Part shown: positions 35,019-43,217 of the stretch, piece after piece
Layout of the letters: the number at the start of each line of letters is the position of its first letter
Numbering within the stretch: the stretch's first letter is position 1
Assembly: GCF_000239855.1 (NCBI RefSeq)
Contig: NZ_BADT01000248.1
Span: 1-43,217 of the forward strand
Source of the DNA: Pseudoalteromonas sp. BSi20652
GTDB lineage: Bacteria; Pseudomonadota; Gammaproteobacteria; Enterobacterales; Alteromonadaceae
Direction: 5' to 3'
Length of the DNA stretch: 43,217 nt
Notes under the pieces: generated by a model
Databases searched by the model: none
The model's input: the letters and a program-made list of their open reading frames with translations, nothing else
What the model was told of the DNA's origin: nothing
Made by a program: the position numbers and the translations under genes

Positions 35019-37241
35019 TTGAAACTACGCGCACTCTCACAGTTAAGCCTAGCAATTGTCGCTGCACTATCTACCTCAGTAAATGCTGAAGAAGCTAAAA
35101 CAACAGCAAAACAAGACGCGTTTGAAAAAATCGAAGTTACAGCTCGCAAACGTACAGAGAGTTTGTTTGAATCTCCAACTGCTATTACTTCAATTGGCGC
35201 TAACCTAATTGATAAAGCGAATATGAGTAACTTAGAAGATATTGGTAAATATGTTCCTAATTTAAACATTACTCGCTATGGTGTTGGTAATGCTGCTCAT
35301 GCTTCAGTATTCATCCGTGGTATTGGTTTGCAAGATCACATCATAACAACTGATCCGGGTGTGGGTGTGTATCTTGATGGTGTGTACTTAGGTCGCCAAA
35401 TGGGTTCTAATTTATCGTTACCAAATGTTGAGCGTGTTGAAGTACTTCGTGGTCCACAAGGTACCTTATACGGCCGTAACACATTGGGTGGTGCCGTAAA
35501 CGTTATTACAAAACAACCGGGTGATGAGGGTATTGTTACCACTACCGCAAAAGTTGCTAGCCGCGGCCGGATTGCTGGTAATGTTTATTTTAATAATTCA
35601 CTAAACGATGAACTAAGTATGTCTGCAAGTGCATCGTATAAAACACGTGATGGTGTTGGTGAAGCTGTTAATTTGGTAAACCCAGAGAAAGAAATTGGCG
35701 AAGAAGAAGAATTCAGTGGTCGTATCGCACTTAAATGGCAAGCAAATACCGACTTAGCATTTACTTTTTCTTTAGATGGCGTTGATAACGAATCGGGTCA
35801 ATCGCCTTACACAATTGAGTTAACTGACCCACTAGACTCAAACGATGTATTTAATGGAGATTTCCCATTATTAACTCAAGATTTAATCCCATCAGACCCA
35901 GATGATTTAGGTACAACTGTTGCGGGTATTGAATCGACCTCTTACTCTGGTTGGGGAACATCGTTCTCGGCTGATTGGGCAATTAACGATACTTATACTA
36001 CTAAGTTTATCTCAAGCTACCGAACATCTGAGTATGAAGGTGGCCTTGATGATGATGCATCCCCTTTAAATTTATCTGAGTTCCCAGAAGAGGGGGGTGC
36101 GGATCAGTATTCTTTTGAAGTTCAGCTAAATGCAACATTTGATAATATGGACTTTGTATCTGGCCTTTATTTCTTTAATGAAGATGGCTTTACACGCTCA
36201 GGTCCGTTTGTATTCAGCCCATTTAATACACCTAATGGCTTGTTGAATGATGGTGAAACAGAATCATTTGGTGGTTACGGCGATTTTGAAATTAACCAAG
36301 AAACTAATTCTTACGCAGCCTACTTTAATGCAAGCTACGATGTAACTGACGATTTAACCGTTGGTGGCGGTCTTCGTTATTCAAAAGATGAAAAAGATGC
36401 AAATGCTATATTCCCATCATTTCCAACTCGTAAATATGTAAGTGCAGATTTTGATGCGGTTACGTGGGATGTAAATGCATCTTATCAGCTTAGCAATAAT
36501 ATGAATGTTTATGGCCAGATTCAAAAAGGCTATCAAACAGGTGGTTTTCCACCGCGTCCATTTGGTGGACCAGATCAATTTGTATCGTTTGACGAAACAA
36601 AAGCAATTAACTACGAAATGGGCTTAAAAGGCCAAGTACACGAAAATATATCTATGATGCTTGCGGTATTTGTGACTGATTACACCGATTTGGCATTACC
36701 GTTTTCAGATCCAACAGCAGGTGGTGGCTTTGTAACAATTGTAGAAAATGCAGGCCAGTCTAAAGCACAAGGCATTGAGCTTGAAACAACTGTTGCGATT
36801 ACCGATGATTTTACTATTCGTAGCGCAGTTGGTTATTTAGATTCTGAAATAACAGAAGTGGCTGAGGGCGTACAAGGCATAGGTAAAGGTGATTCACCAG
36901 CACTTACACCACGTTGGACTGTCATGGTTGCACCTTCTTACTTTATGGATTTAGAGAGTGGCGCAACACTTGCGTTTAATGCTAATTATTCGTATCGCAG
37001 TGAAATGCAAGGCCAATCAGTTTACAACCAAAGTGAGACCATTGATTCTCGTGAACTAGTTGGTTTTAATATTTCGTACACTAATCCATATGGCGATATG
37101 GAAGTTACATTATATGGTGAAAACGTGCTAAACGAAGTTTACGATGTGGGTCGCCTTCAACAATCAGGTTTTGTTGGTGTAATGCGTAGTAATGACCGCA
37201 GTGAATTTGGTTTAAAATTCAAAAAAGATTTTGAGTTATAA
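35019..37241 (+). CDS. TonB-dependent receptor
   Basis: A 740-aa outer membrane receptor. Signal peptide MKLRALSQLSLAIVAALSTS ends at VNA, followed by the TonB box-like EKIEVTARKRTES, the plug domain (IRGIGLQDHI, GVYLDGVYLGRQMGSN, VERVEVLRGPQGTLYGRNTL, GGAVNVITKQPG) and a 22-strand barrel ending near FGLKFKKDFEL. The start is TTG 35019, six bases after GGAG; the TTG at 35007 falls inside that ribosome site. The plug type is common in marine receptors for sugars, vitamins or iron; the ligand is unknown. Divergent from the CsgD-like gene and ends in a strong terminator. Confidence 0.93.
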   Translation: MKLRALSQLSLAIVAALSTSVNAEEAKTTAKQDAFEKIEVTARKRTESLFESPTAITSIGANLIDKANMSNLEDIGKYVPNLNITRYGVGNAAHASVFIRGIGLQDHIITTDPGVGVYLDGVYLGRQMGSNLSLPNVERVEVLRGPQGTLYGRNTLGGAVNVITKQPGDEGIVTTTAKVASRGRIAGNVYFNNSLNDELSMSASASYKTRDGVGEAVNLVNPEKEIGEEEEFSGRIALKWQANTDLAFTFSLDGVDNESGQSPYTIELTDPLDSNDVFNGDFPLLTQDLIPSDPDDLGTTVAGIESTSYSGWGTSFSADWAINDTYTTKFISSYRTSEYEGGLDDDASPLNLSEFPEEGGADQYSFEVQLNATFDNMDFVSGLYFFNEDGFTRSGPFVFSPFNTPNGLLNDGETESFGGYGDFEINQETNSYAAYFNASYDVTDDLTVGGGLRYSKDEKDANAIFPSFPTRKYVSADFDAVTWDVNASYQLSNNMNVYGQIQKGYQTGGFPPRPFGGPDQFVSFDETKAINYEMGLKGQVHENISMMLAVFVTDYTDLALPFSDPTAGGGFVTIVENAGQSKAQGIELETTVAITDDFTIRSAVGYLDSEITEVAEGVQGIGKGDSPALTPRWTVMVAPSYFMDLESGATLAFNANYSYRSEMQGQSVYNQSETIDSRELVGFNISYTNPYGDMEVTLYGENVLNEVYDVGRLQQSGFVGVMRSNDRSEFGLKFKKDFEL

Positions 37242-37297
37242 ACTTAAATTTGCATAGAAATAGGATGTAATTTACACATTATATTTTATTTATCTCG

Positions 37298-37330
37298 AAA
37301 GGCCGAATCAGTTTTTGATTCGGCCTTTTT
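37298..37330 (+). terminator. TonB-dependent receptor terminator
   Basis: Perfect 13-bp stem AAAGGCCGAATCA / TGATTCGGCCTTT with a GTTTT loop and a T tract, about 57 nt after the stop. Confidence 0.92.
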
Positions 37331-37394
37331 AGTTTGTGTAAAGGTGAGGTTGTTCGTTACAATAGCGTCACTTAATTGCCAAACGGATTCTGTA

Positions 37395-38516
37395 ATGAAA
37401 ATTCTTGCCGATCAAAATATGCCTTTAGTTGAGCAGTACTTTGCAGACTTTGGTGAGGTTGAACGTTTTGATGGTCGTAAATTAACGCCTGAACAATTAA
37501 TAGATGTAGATGTACTTCTTACTCGTTCAGTGACTAATGTTAATAATGAACTGTTGACGCAAGCTAATAAGTTGAGTTTTGTAGGCACAGCCACGATTGG
37601 TATAGACCATATAGACACGCAATTACTGCATGATAGAGATATTGTCTTTACTAGTTCACCGGGTTGCAATGCAATTGCTGTAGCGGAATATGTAATTAGT
37701 AGCTTATTTGCATTAAGCCAAGAAAATGCGCGCCCATTGCGTGGTCAAACAATTGGTATTGTAGGAATGGGTAACATTGGTACATGTTTGGCGCAAAAGT
37801 TAAAAGCATTAAATGTCGACGTGTTATTATGTGATCCAATTAAGCACGAGCAAGGCTTACTTCAAGATCATCTAGCATTTGATGAGTTATTAGCGCAATC
37901 AGACGTTGTTACTTTTCATGTCCCACTTGTTAAAAGTGGCGAGCATAAAACGCTGCACATGATGAATAAAGAGCGATTAAAAGCACTTAAGCCAGGACTT
38001 ACGCTAATTAACGCAAGCCGAGGCGATGTAATTGATAACCAAGCTTTGCTTGAGGTAATGGAAGCTGGGGCTGATTTAGATTTAGTACTTGATGTATGGG
38101 AAAAAGAGCCCAATATTCTAACTGAATTACTAGAGCACGTTCGTTACGCCAGTGTGCATATCGCAGGGCATACACTTGAAGGAAAGGCACGAGGTACACA
38201 AATGTTGTATCAAAAACTGTGTCAGCTCAAAGGTGTTGAGGCGAGTAAATCGTTGGATGATTTTTTACCAATACCTGCCATTACAAGCACAACTATTACA
38301 CAAAGCCTTAATGAGCAAGATATTGCCCGTCTAGTGCATTTAATTTATGACGTCCGCCGCGATGACGGAATTTTACTTCGCCACTTAGAAAGTGACGGCT
38401 TCGATAGTTTACGTAAAAACTATCCGGTAAGGCGAGAATTTAGCACTTTATCTCTGCAGGGTGATAGTCCACAACTAGCTGCACTTAGTCAACTTGGTTT
38501 TACTATAGCTCAATAA
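37395..38516 (+). CDS. pdxB: Erythronate-4-phosphate dehydrogenase
   Basis: PdxB performs the second step of DXP-dependent pyridoxal phosphate synthesis. The 373-aa D-2-hydroxyacid dehydrogenase starts MKILADQNMPLVEQYFADFG at ATG 37395, has the NAD motif GIVGMGNIGTCLAQKLKALN near residue 117, catalytic Arg in NASRGDVID and His in HIAGHTLEGKARG, and a C-terminal PdxB dimerisation domain. An upstream extension to 37344 has no family match and is rejected. asd follows after 48 bp. Confidence 0.96.
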   Translation: MKILADQNMPLVEQYFADFGEVERFDGRKLTPEQLIDVDVLLTRSVTNVNNELLTQANKLSFVGTATIGIDHIDTQLLHDRDIVFTSSPGCNAIAVAEYVISSLFALSQENARPLRGQTIGIVGMGNIGTCLAQKLKALNVDVLLCDPIKHEQGLLQDHLAFDELLAQSDVVTFHVPLVKSGEHKTLHMMNKERLKALKPGLTLINASRGDVIDNQALLEVMEAGADLDLVLDVWEKEPNILTELLEHVRYASVHIAGHTLEGKARGTQMLYQKLCQLKGVEASKSLDDFLPIPAITSTTITQSLNEQDIARLVHLIYDVRRDDGILLRHLESDGFDSLRKNYPVRREFSTLSLQGDSPQLAALSQLGFTIAQ

Positions 38517-38564
38517 TTATTTAACTAACGATGTTGCTTTAATGTCGTTTATAGAGGAAGAAAT

Positions 38565-39581
38565 ATGTCGCAAAAATATAACGTTGCCGTACTTGGCGCT
38601 ACTGGTTTAGTAGGCCGTCAAATCATTGAAACGCTAGCAGATCGCAAGTTTCCTGTTGATCAGCTATTTTTACTTGCTAGTAGCCGTAGCGCGGGTGAAG
38701 ACATAAAGTTTCGTGGTGAGACCATTGAAGTACTTGACGTTGAAGGCTTTGATTTTAGCCAAGCGCATATAGGCTTGTTTTCTGCTGGTGGTAGTGTATC
38801 TGAAAAATATGCTCCTATTGCTGCTGATGCTGGCTGCATTGTAATCGATAATACATCGCATTTTAGAAATGATTTTGAAATTCCATTAGTGGTGCCAGAA
38901 GTTAATGCTTCAAGCTTAGCTGATTTTAGAAACCGTAATATTATTGCTAACCCTAACTGTTCAACTATTCAAATGATGTTAGCACTTAAACCAATTTATG
39001 ATGCTTACGGAATAGACCGTATTAACGTATCTACTTACCAAGCTGTATCGGGTGCAGGTAAAGAAGCAGTTGATGAACTTGCAAAGCAAACAGCTAATTT
39101 GATGAATGCACGCCCTATGGATAATAAAGTATTTCCAAAGCAAATTGCATTTAATGTTATCCCGCAAATTGATAGCTTTGAAGATAATGGCTATACACGC
39201 GAAGAAATGAAAATGGTAAACGAAACGCATAAAATTTTGGGTGATACTACTATTGCAGTAAACCCTACGTGTGTACGTGTACCGGTATTTTTTGGTCACT
39301 CTGAATCAATTAACATTGAAACGCGTATGCCTTATGACTTTGAACACGTTAAGCAGCTTTTAAAAGATGCGCCTGGTGTAGAGCTAATAGATGATGAAGG
39401 TGATTACCCAACAGCCGTTTCTGACGCAAGTGGTAACGATACTGTTTATATAGGCCGATTACGTGCTGATATTTCTCATCCTCATGGATTAAACATGTGG
39501 GTTGTAAGTGATAACACTCGTAAAGGTGCTGCAACTAACAGCATTCAAATTGCAGAAGAGCTTATTGCTAATTACATGTAA
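38565..39581 (+). CDS. asd: Aspartate-semialdehyde dehydrogenase
   Basis: Asd reduces aspartyl phosphate to the semialdehyde for lysine, threonine, methionine and diaminopimelate. The 338-aa protein has the NADP motif VAVLGATGLVGRQIIETL, the catalytic Cys132 in NPNCSTIQM and the later HPHGLNMWVVSDNTRKGAAT. The position before fimV is where some bacteria have the Asd-like Usg protein, but the catalytic Cys supports a working Asd. AGAGGAAG precedes ATG 38565. Confidence 0.93.
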   Translation: MSQKYNVAVLGATGLVGRQIIETLADRKFPVDQLFLLASSRSAGEDIKFRGETIEVLDVEGFDFSQAHIGLFSAGGSVSEKYAPIAADAGCIVIDNTSHFRNDFEIPLVVPEVNASSLADFRNRNIIANPNCSTIQMMLALKPIYDAYGIDRINVSTYQAVSGAGKEAVDELAKQTANLMNARPMDNKVFPKQIAFNVIPQIDSFEDNGYTREEMKMVNETHKILGDTTIAVNPTCVRVPVFFGHSESINIETRMPYDFEHVKQLLKDAPGVELIDDEGDYPTAVSDASGNDTVYIGRLRADISHPHGLNMWVVSDNTRKGAATNSIQIAEELIANYM

Positions 39582-39608
39582 TAGTTAATAGCGCTGAACA
39601 CACTTTAG

Positions 39609-39640
39609 AAGCGGTAAACATTATTTGTTTGCCGCTTTTT
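39609..39640 (+). terminator. asd terminator
   Basis: 12-bp stem AAGCGGTAAACA / TGTTTGCCGCTT with one G-U pair, a 5-nt loop and a T tract. Confidence 0.85.
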
Positions 39641-39931
39641 GTATATATTGCCAACTTTTTGCCGTTTAATTTTAAGCGTATATAAACCTACTGATAACGT
39701 TAAATAAATTAATACTTACAAATATGTTTTAAGACATTTATTTTCAAGGTGTTGCGATGGATATTAAACCTTAACTGGTTTATAGTTTGTAATTGGAATA
39801 GAGCTTGCTACAAAAATAGATTGTGATAACAAATGCGAGTCAGTCATTTGGCTGATAACGGCAAGAATAATCAATGTTTATGCACTTAATTTTTTGGTGC
39901 TTCGTTAACATTTAAACATTAAAGGATCAGC
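39641..39931. other. Intergenic region upstream of fimV
   Basis: 290 bp of AT-rich DNA with no ORF or clear hairpin. It should contain the fimV promoter; I could not place one with confidence. Confidence 0.5.
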
Positions 39932-41429
39932 ATGCGCGGTTTAGCTACACTTATAATATTAGCGTCTGCATTGATAGTAACGCCTGCTTACTCTCAAGAC
40001 AGTACCCAGTTAAAGGGGCCAAAAGGCGTTGACTATGGTGCGCAAGGGCGATCTATTGGGCCAATTAAACCAACAGACACACTTTGGCGTATAGCGGCTA
40101 AGGTTCGTCCTGATAATTCCGTTAGTATTTACCAAGTTATGCAGGCCTTATATAACAAAAACCCCAATTCATTCTTAGAACAAAATCTCAACCACATACA
40201 AAGTGGTGCCTATTTAAAAATTCCTACTTTAGCTGAGATAAAAGGTGTAAATACACAACTTGCAAAGCAACGCTCAGAGCAAGATGATGCATTATGGGAA
40301 AAGAAAAAAATGGCACACTTACGCAAAGCGAAATTACCTCAGCACAAACAAAAGTAACTCAAGCTCGTAAAGTCGACGTAGACGACGCAAAAAAAGAATT
40401 ACAAAAAGAAATTAAAGAGATTAAAACTGACCAAACCAATAAACTAGTTGAATTAAAAAACAATTTGAAAGTTCAGTAAGTAATGTTGAGGAAATTTTAG
40501 TAGAAAATAACAACCTCAAAAATCAATTAACGGGGATTTCTAAAGAGCTCGAAAATGTGCGGTTGCAACTTGGTCAAGACAGCGAAATACAGCAACAATT
40601 AAAAGAGTTAATACTTAAACAAAATGAAATAATAGCGCAGCAAAAAATTAAAGATATTAAACCAGAAGAAGCGTTTGATTTTTGGGCGTTGCTATCTAAT
40701 CCTATATTGCTTGGATTATTAATGTTTATTCCTGGTTTACTAATTATTTTTGCTCTTGTTATGTTTTTACGTAAAAAATCAGACAAAACAGCTGATACAG
40801 AGTCAGATGACGACTTCTTGCCAAAAACACCCAGTTACAGCGCTGATAATGATTTAGATATAGACCTAGATAATGATCCTATCATTCCAGACCCACTAGA
40901 CGATTTAAGTGTTCAATTAGACGACAGTCTCGAAAATGATATGTTACCAGATGATGATTTACTTGATGACAATGTAGACGATTTTTCAGAGTCAGATAGT
41001 TTGCTTGATCAAGATGAATTAGAAAGTTTACTGAGTGATGATATCGTTTTTGATGATGAAAATACGGATGACGATGAGCTCGATATTTTTATGCAGCAAG
41101 GGTTTGATGAGCCATCAGGTGATAACTTAGAAGAAGATATTGATTTAGATTTTTCTGAAGACCCCGTAAACAATGACGAAATACTAAGTAACGATGATTT
41201 AGATAGTTTGTTTGCTGAAGACGACAGTTTACCTGGGTTTGACACACTACAAGAAAATGATGATCTAGAAGATAATAGCTTAGAGTCAAATGACGAGATG
41301 TCTGCTTTAAGTGAAGAGTTAGCTGCAGATGATGACGATTTTGATATAGACGATTTATTAGACCAAACAGATACTGAATTAAATGATTCAAACAAAACTG
41401 ATAATTTGACAGAAGAGCTAGATACAGCA

Positions 41430-42017
41430 GATGACGGATTAGTTGAAGAAAGTGATGACTTCGACTTAGACGACATAGACAGCCTAATTGAAGAAGCTGC
41501 GGTTGATACAACAGATGACGCAGTAGTTGAAGAAAGTGATGACTTCGACTTAGACGACATAGACAGCCTAATTGAAGAAGCTGCGATTGATACAACAGAT
41601 GACGCAGTAGTTGAAGAAAGTGACGATTTTGATTTAGACGACATAGACAGCCTAATTGAAGAAGCTGCGGTTGATACAACAGATGACTCATTAGCTGAAG
41701 AAAGCGATGATTTTGATTTAGACGACATTGACAGCTTACTTGATGAGGCAGCAGTGGATACTGCAGATGACTCATTAGCTGAAGAAAGCGATGATTTTGA
41801 TTTAGACGACATAGACAGCTTACTTGATGAGGCAGCAGTGGATACTGCAGTTGACTCATTAGCTGAAGAAAGCGATGATTTTGATTTAGACGACATAGAC
41901 AGCTTATTTGAAGAAGCTACGGTTGATACAACAGATGACGCAGTAGTTGAAGAAAGCGATGATTTTGATCTAGACGACATAGACAGCCTAATTGGTGATG
42001 AACTAGAAAATTCAGAT
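41430..42017 (+). repeat. Seven 84-bp tandem repeats within fimV
   Basis: Seven 28-codon units of the type DDxLVEESDDFDLDDIDSLI, then EEAAVDTT, begin at 41430, 41514, 41598, 41682, 41766, 41850 and 41934. The core EESDDFDLDDIDSL is invariant in all seven. The units differ mainly in the last eight residues. Confidence 0.95.
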
Positions 42018-42134
42018 GTAAGAGATTCAGAAATTGATAATGCATTGGCAGACTCCGTTGAGGATTTAGCAGATGCTCAAGAAGAATTGAATGTTGATGA
42101 TATTGAGTTGCTTGCTTCATCATTAAATGAAGAG

Positions 42135-42494
42135 CCTGAACTTTACGATGAGCCAGAGCTTGAAGAAGAGCCAGAGCTTGAAGAAGATCCTGAGCTTGAA
42201 GAAGAACCTGAGCTTGAAGAAGAAACTGAGCTTGAAGAAGAACCTGAGCTTGACGATGAGCCAGAACTTGAAAAAGAGCCTGAACTTTACGATGAGCCAG
42301 AGCTTGAAGAAGAACCTGAGCTTGAAGAAGAGCCAGAGCTTTACGATGAGCCAGAGCTTGAAGAAGAACCTGAGCTTTACGATGAGCCTGAGCTTGAAGA
42401 AGAGCCAGAGCTTGACGATGAGCCAGAGCTTGAAGAAGAGCCAGAGCTTGAAGAAGAGCCAGAGCTTGATGATGAGCCAGAACTTAAACAAGAA
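42135..42494 (+). repeat. Twenty 18-bp tandem repeats within fimV
   Basis: Twenty six-residue units of the form PELxxE run without a gap; one unit begins with Thr instead of Pro, and the variable pair is EE, DD, YD, EK or KQ. It is a pure acidic stretch of 120 residues. Length may vary between strains by slippage. Confidence 0.93.
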
Positions 42495-43217
42495 CGTGAA
42501 CGCCAAGAACAATTAGAAAGTAATGATATCACGCTTGATGATTTTTCAGATACATCACAGACCCTCCTTGATCCTGAAGATGCACTTGAAGAGTATACAG
42601 ATGATACTTTAAAGAGCGTTGATGAGCTTTTAAGTGAATTACAACAAGACACTGATGATGATTATACAGAAACACCTGATTGGTCTTTAGATGAGCTTGA
42701 TGATGACCTTGAAGAAGTAGAAGTAGATCTTGGTGACGATCCGCTAGCGGGTGACGATGCCTCAGATCTAACTGAAATTGAAGAACTGCTTGATGGCGAG
42801 CTTGTAACGCCAAGTGAAGAGTTGGATGAATATCCTGAACTTGAGTTAGACGATGATCAATCATTATTAGAGAATGAACCTTCGTTTGAGGCGCAAGAAC
42901 TTAAAGGAGATGCATCGGGTGATGAAAATGCAGTATCACTTAGTCAAACAGAAAAAGATCTCGCAAATGCGCTTATGGCGGATGCGCACTTAGATAGTTT
43001 AGAAGATGACTTTGATGATGATTTATTAATTGAAAACGATTTCTCTGAACTAGAACCAGAGATTAAAAACGAGTCGGATAATGATGATTCAATTCAAGAA
43101 ACTAATGAATATGCAGGGGCTAACGAGCCGCTAAGCGCGGAAGACAACTTAAAACCATTAGATCTCGATAAAGTTCAAGAAACATTAGAAAGTGAGTTGC
43201 CATTTACCCCTGAAGAA

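Larger units (their letters stand above)
39932..43217 (+). pseudogene. fimV: FimV polar landmark protein, two frameshifts, cut by window end
   Basis: FimV is an inner-membrane hub with a periplasmic peptidoglycan-binding region and a long acidic cytoplasmic part; it organises the pole and type IV pili. A signal peptide ends TPAYS, then the LysM-like region: IGPIKPTDTLWRIAAKVRPD and NPNSFLEQNLNHIQSGAYLK. Frame is lost in an A7 run at 40304-40310 (eight A give EKKKNGTLTQSEITSAQ) and an A6 run at 40455-40460 (seven A give LKKQFESSVSNVEEI). A coiled coil precedes a membrane helix (about 40690-40770), then more than 800 very acidic residues with two repeat arrays. No stop follows before 43217, so the C-terminal FimV domain is beyond the window. 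Position after asd fits. Sequence error is the likely cause of both breaks. Confidence 0.92.

Noticed and set aside
37344-37394. 17-residue N-terminal extension of PdxB
   Set aside because: The extension does not match the family, and ATG 37395 gives the usual PdxB start.
39932-40357. A short 141-aa LysM-like protein followed by a separate 61-aa gene
   Set aside because: Both are pieces of fimV; inserting one A at each of two runs joins them to the downstream acidic region in one frame.
41009-41980. Long open frame (323 aa) on the minus strand opposite fimV
   Set aside because: A Ser/Lys-only repetitive translation that mirrors the acidic tandem repeats; no start context, no family and exact antisense to the real frame.
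41430-42494. Regular repeats resembling a CRISPR array
   Set aside because: There are no unique spacers; the repeats are contiguous, codon-phased and in frame with fimV.
42123-42516. Two 129-aa frames on both strands over the PELxxE array
   Set aside because: Both are frame shadows of the 18-bp repeats; their low-complexity Lys/Ser/Leu or Phe/Leu/Trp products follow simply from the repeat.

Overview
The window looks like chromosome of a low-GC marine gammaproteobacterium of the Alteromonadales, most probably Pseudoalteromonas. I infer this from AT-rich DNA and from blocks of conserved gammaproteobacterial gene order: smpB / ratA-rnfH / bamE, ilvC / ilvY, yhbY / rlmE-ftsH-folP-glmM-tpiA-secG-tRNA-Leu(GAG), and pdxB-asd-fimV. 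This rests on protein recognition by eye, not on a database search.

Layout. 1-2.3 kb: trans-translation factor smpB (-), ratA-rnfH (+), bamE (-), a GIY-YIG protein (+). 2.3-8.1 kb: a chemoreceptor, the divergent ilvC/ilvY pair and a diguanylate cyclase. 8.5-11.7 kb (+): a four-gene cassette of MipA/OmpV outer-membrane protein, small DUF3019 protein, RstA-like response regulator and histidine kinase. 11.8-15.6 kb: DUF3820 protein, CPA2-type cation/proton antiporter, Spo0M-like protein and an ElaA-like acetyltransferase. 15.6-17.0 kb (-): a sodium-dependent transporter with a frameshift. 17.2-20.5 kb (-): a second, diverged copy of the same four-gene cassette. 20.6-23.1 kb: an orphan lipoprotein, an exported serine hydrolase and an exported histidine phosphatase. 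23.2-29.9 kb: the housekeeping block. 30.1-31.7 kb: a second chemoreceptor. 31.8-32.1 kb: a 302-bp element with terminal inverted repeats and no gene. 32.2-33.8 kb (-): a porin with a miniature PstS-like periplasmic protein. 34.0-37.2 kb: a CsgD-like LuxR regulator divergent from a TonB-dependent receptor. 37.4-43.2 kb: pdxB, asd and fimV, the last running off the window.

Two things stand out. First, the paired MipA/OmpV-DUF3019-regulator-kinase cassettes, about 6 kb apart and in opposite orientation, look like a portable envelope-sensing module: an outer-membrane barrel, a secreted four-cysteine protein and a cognate two-component system, always in the same order. Second, six loci carry a total of eight frame disruptions, every one in a short A or T run (smpB, the sodium-dependent transporter, the second cassette's kinase twice, its DUF3019 gene, the serine hydrolase, fimV twice). 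In each case a change of one (or in one case possibly two) A/T restores a family-typical protein. This pattern points to indel errors in the underlying sequence rather than to gene decay, so I give corrected gene extents.

The coding density is otherwise high and most genes end in recognisable intrinsic terminators. I saw no rRNA, CRISPR array, prophage or complete insertion sequence.
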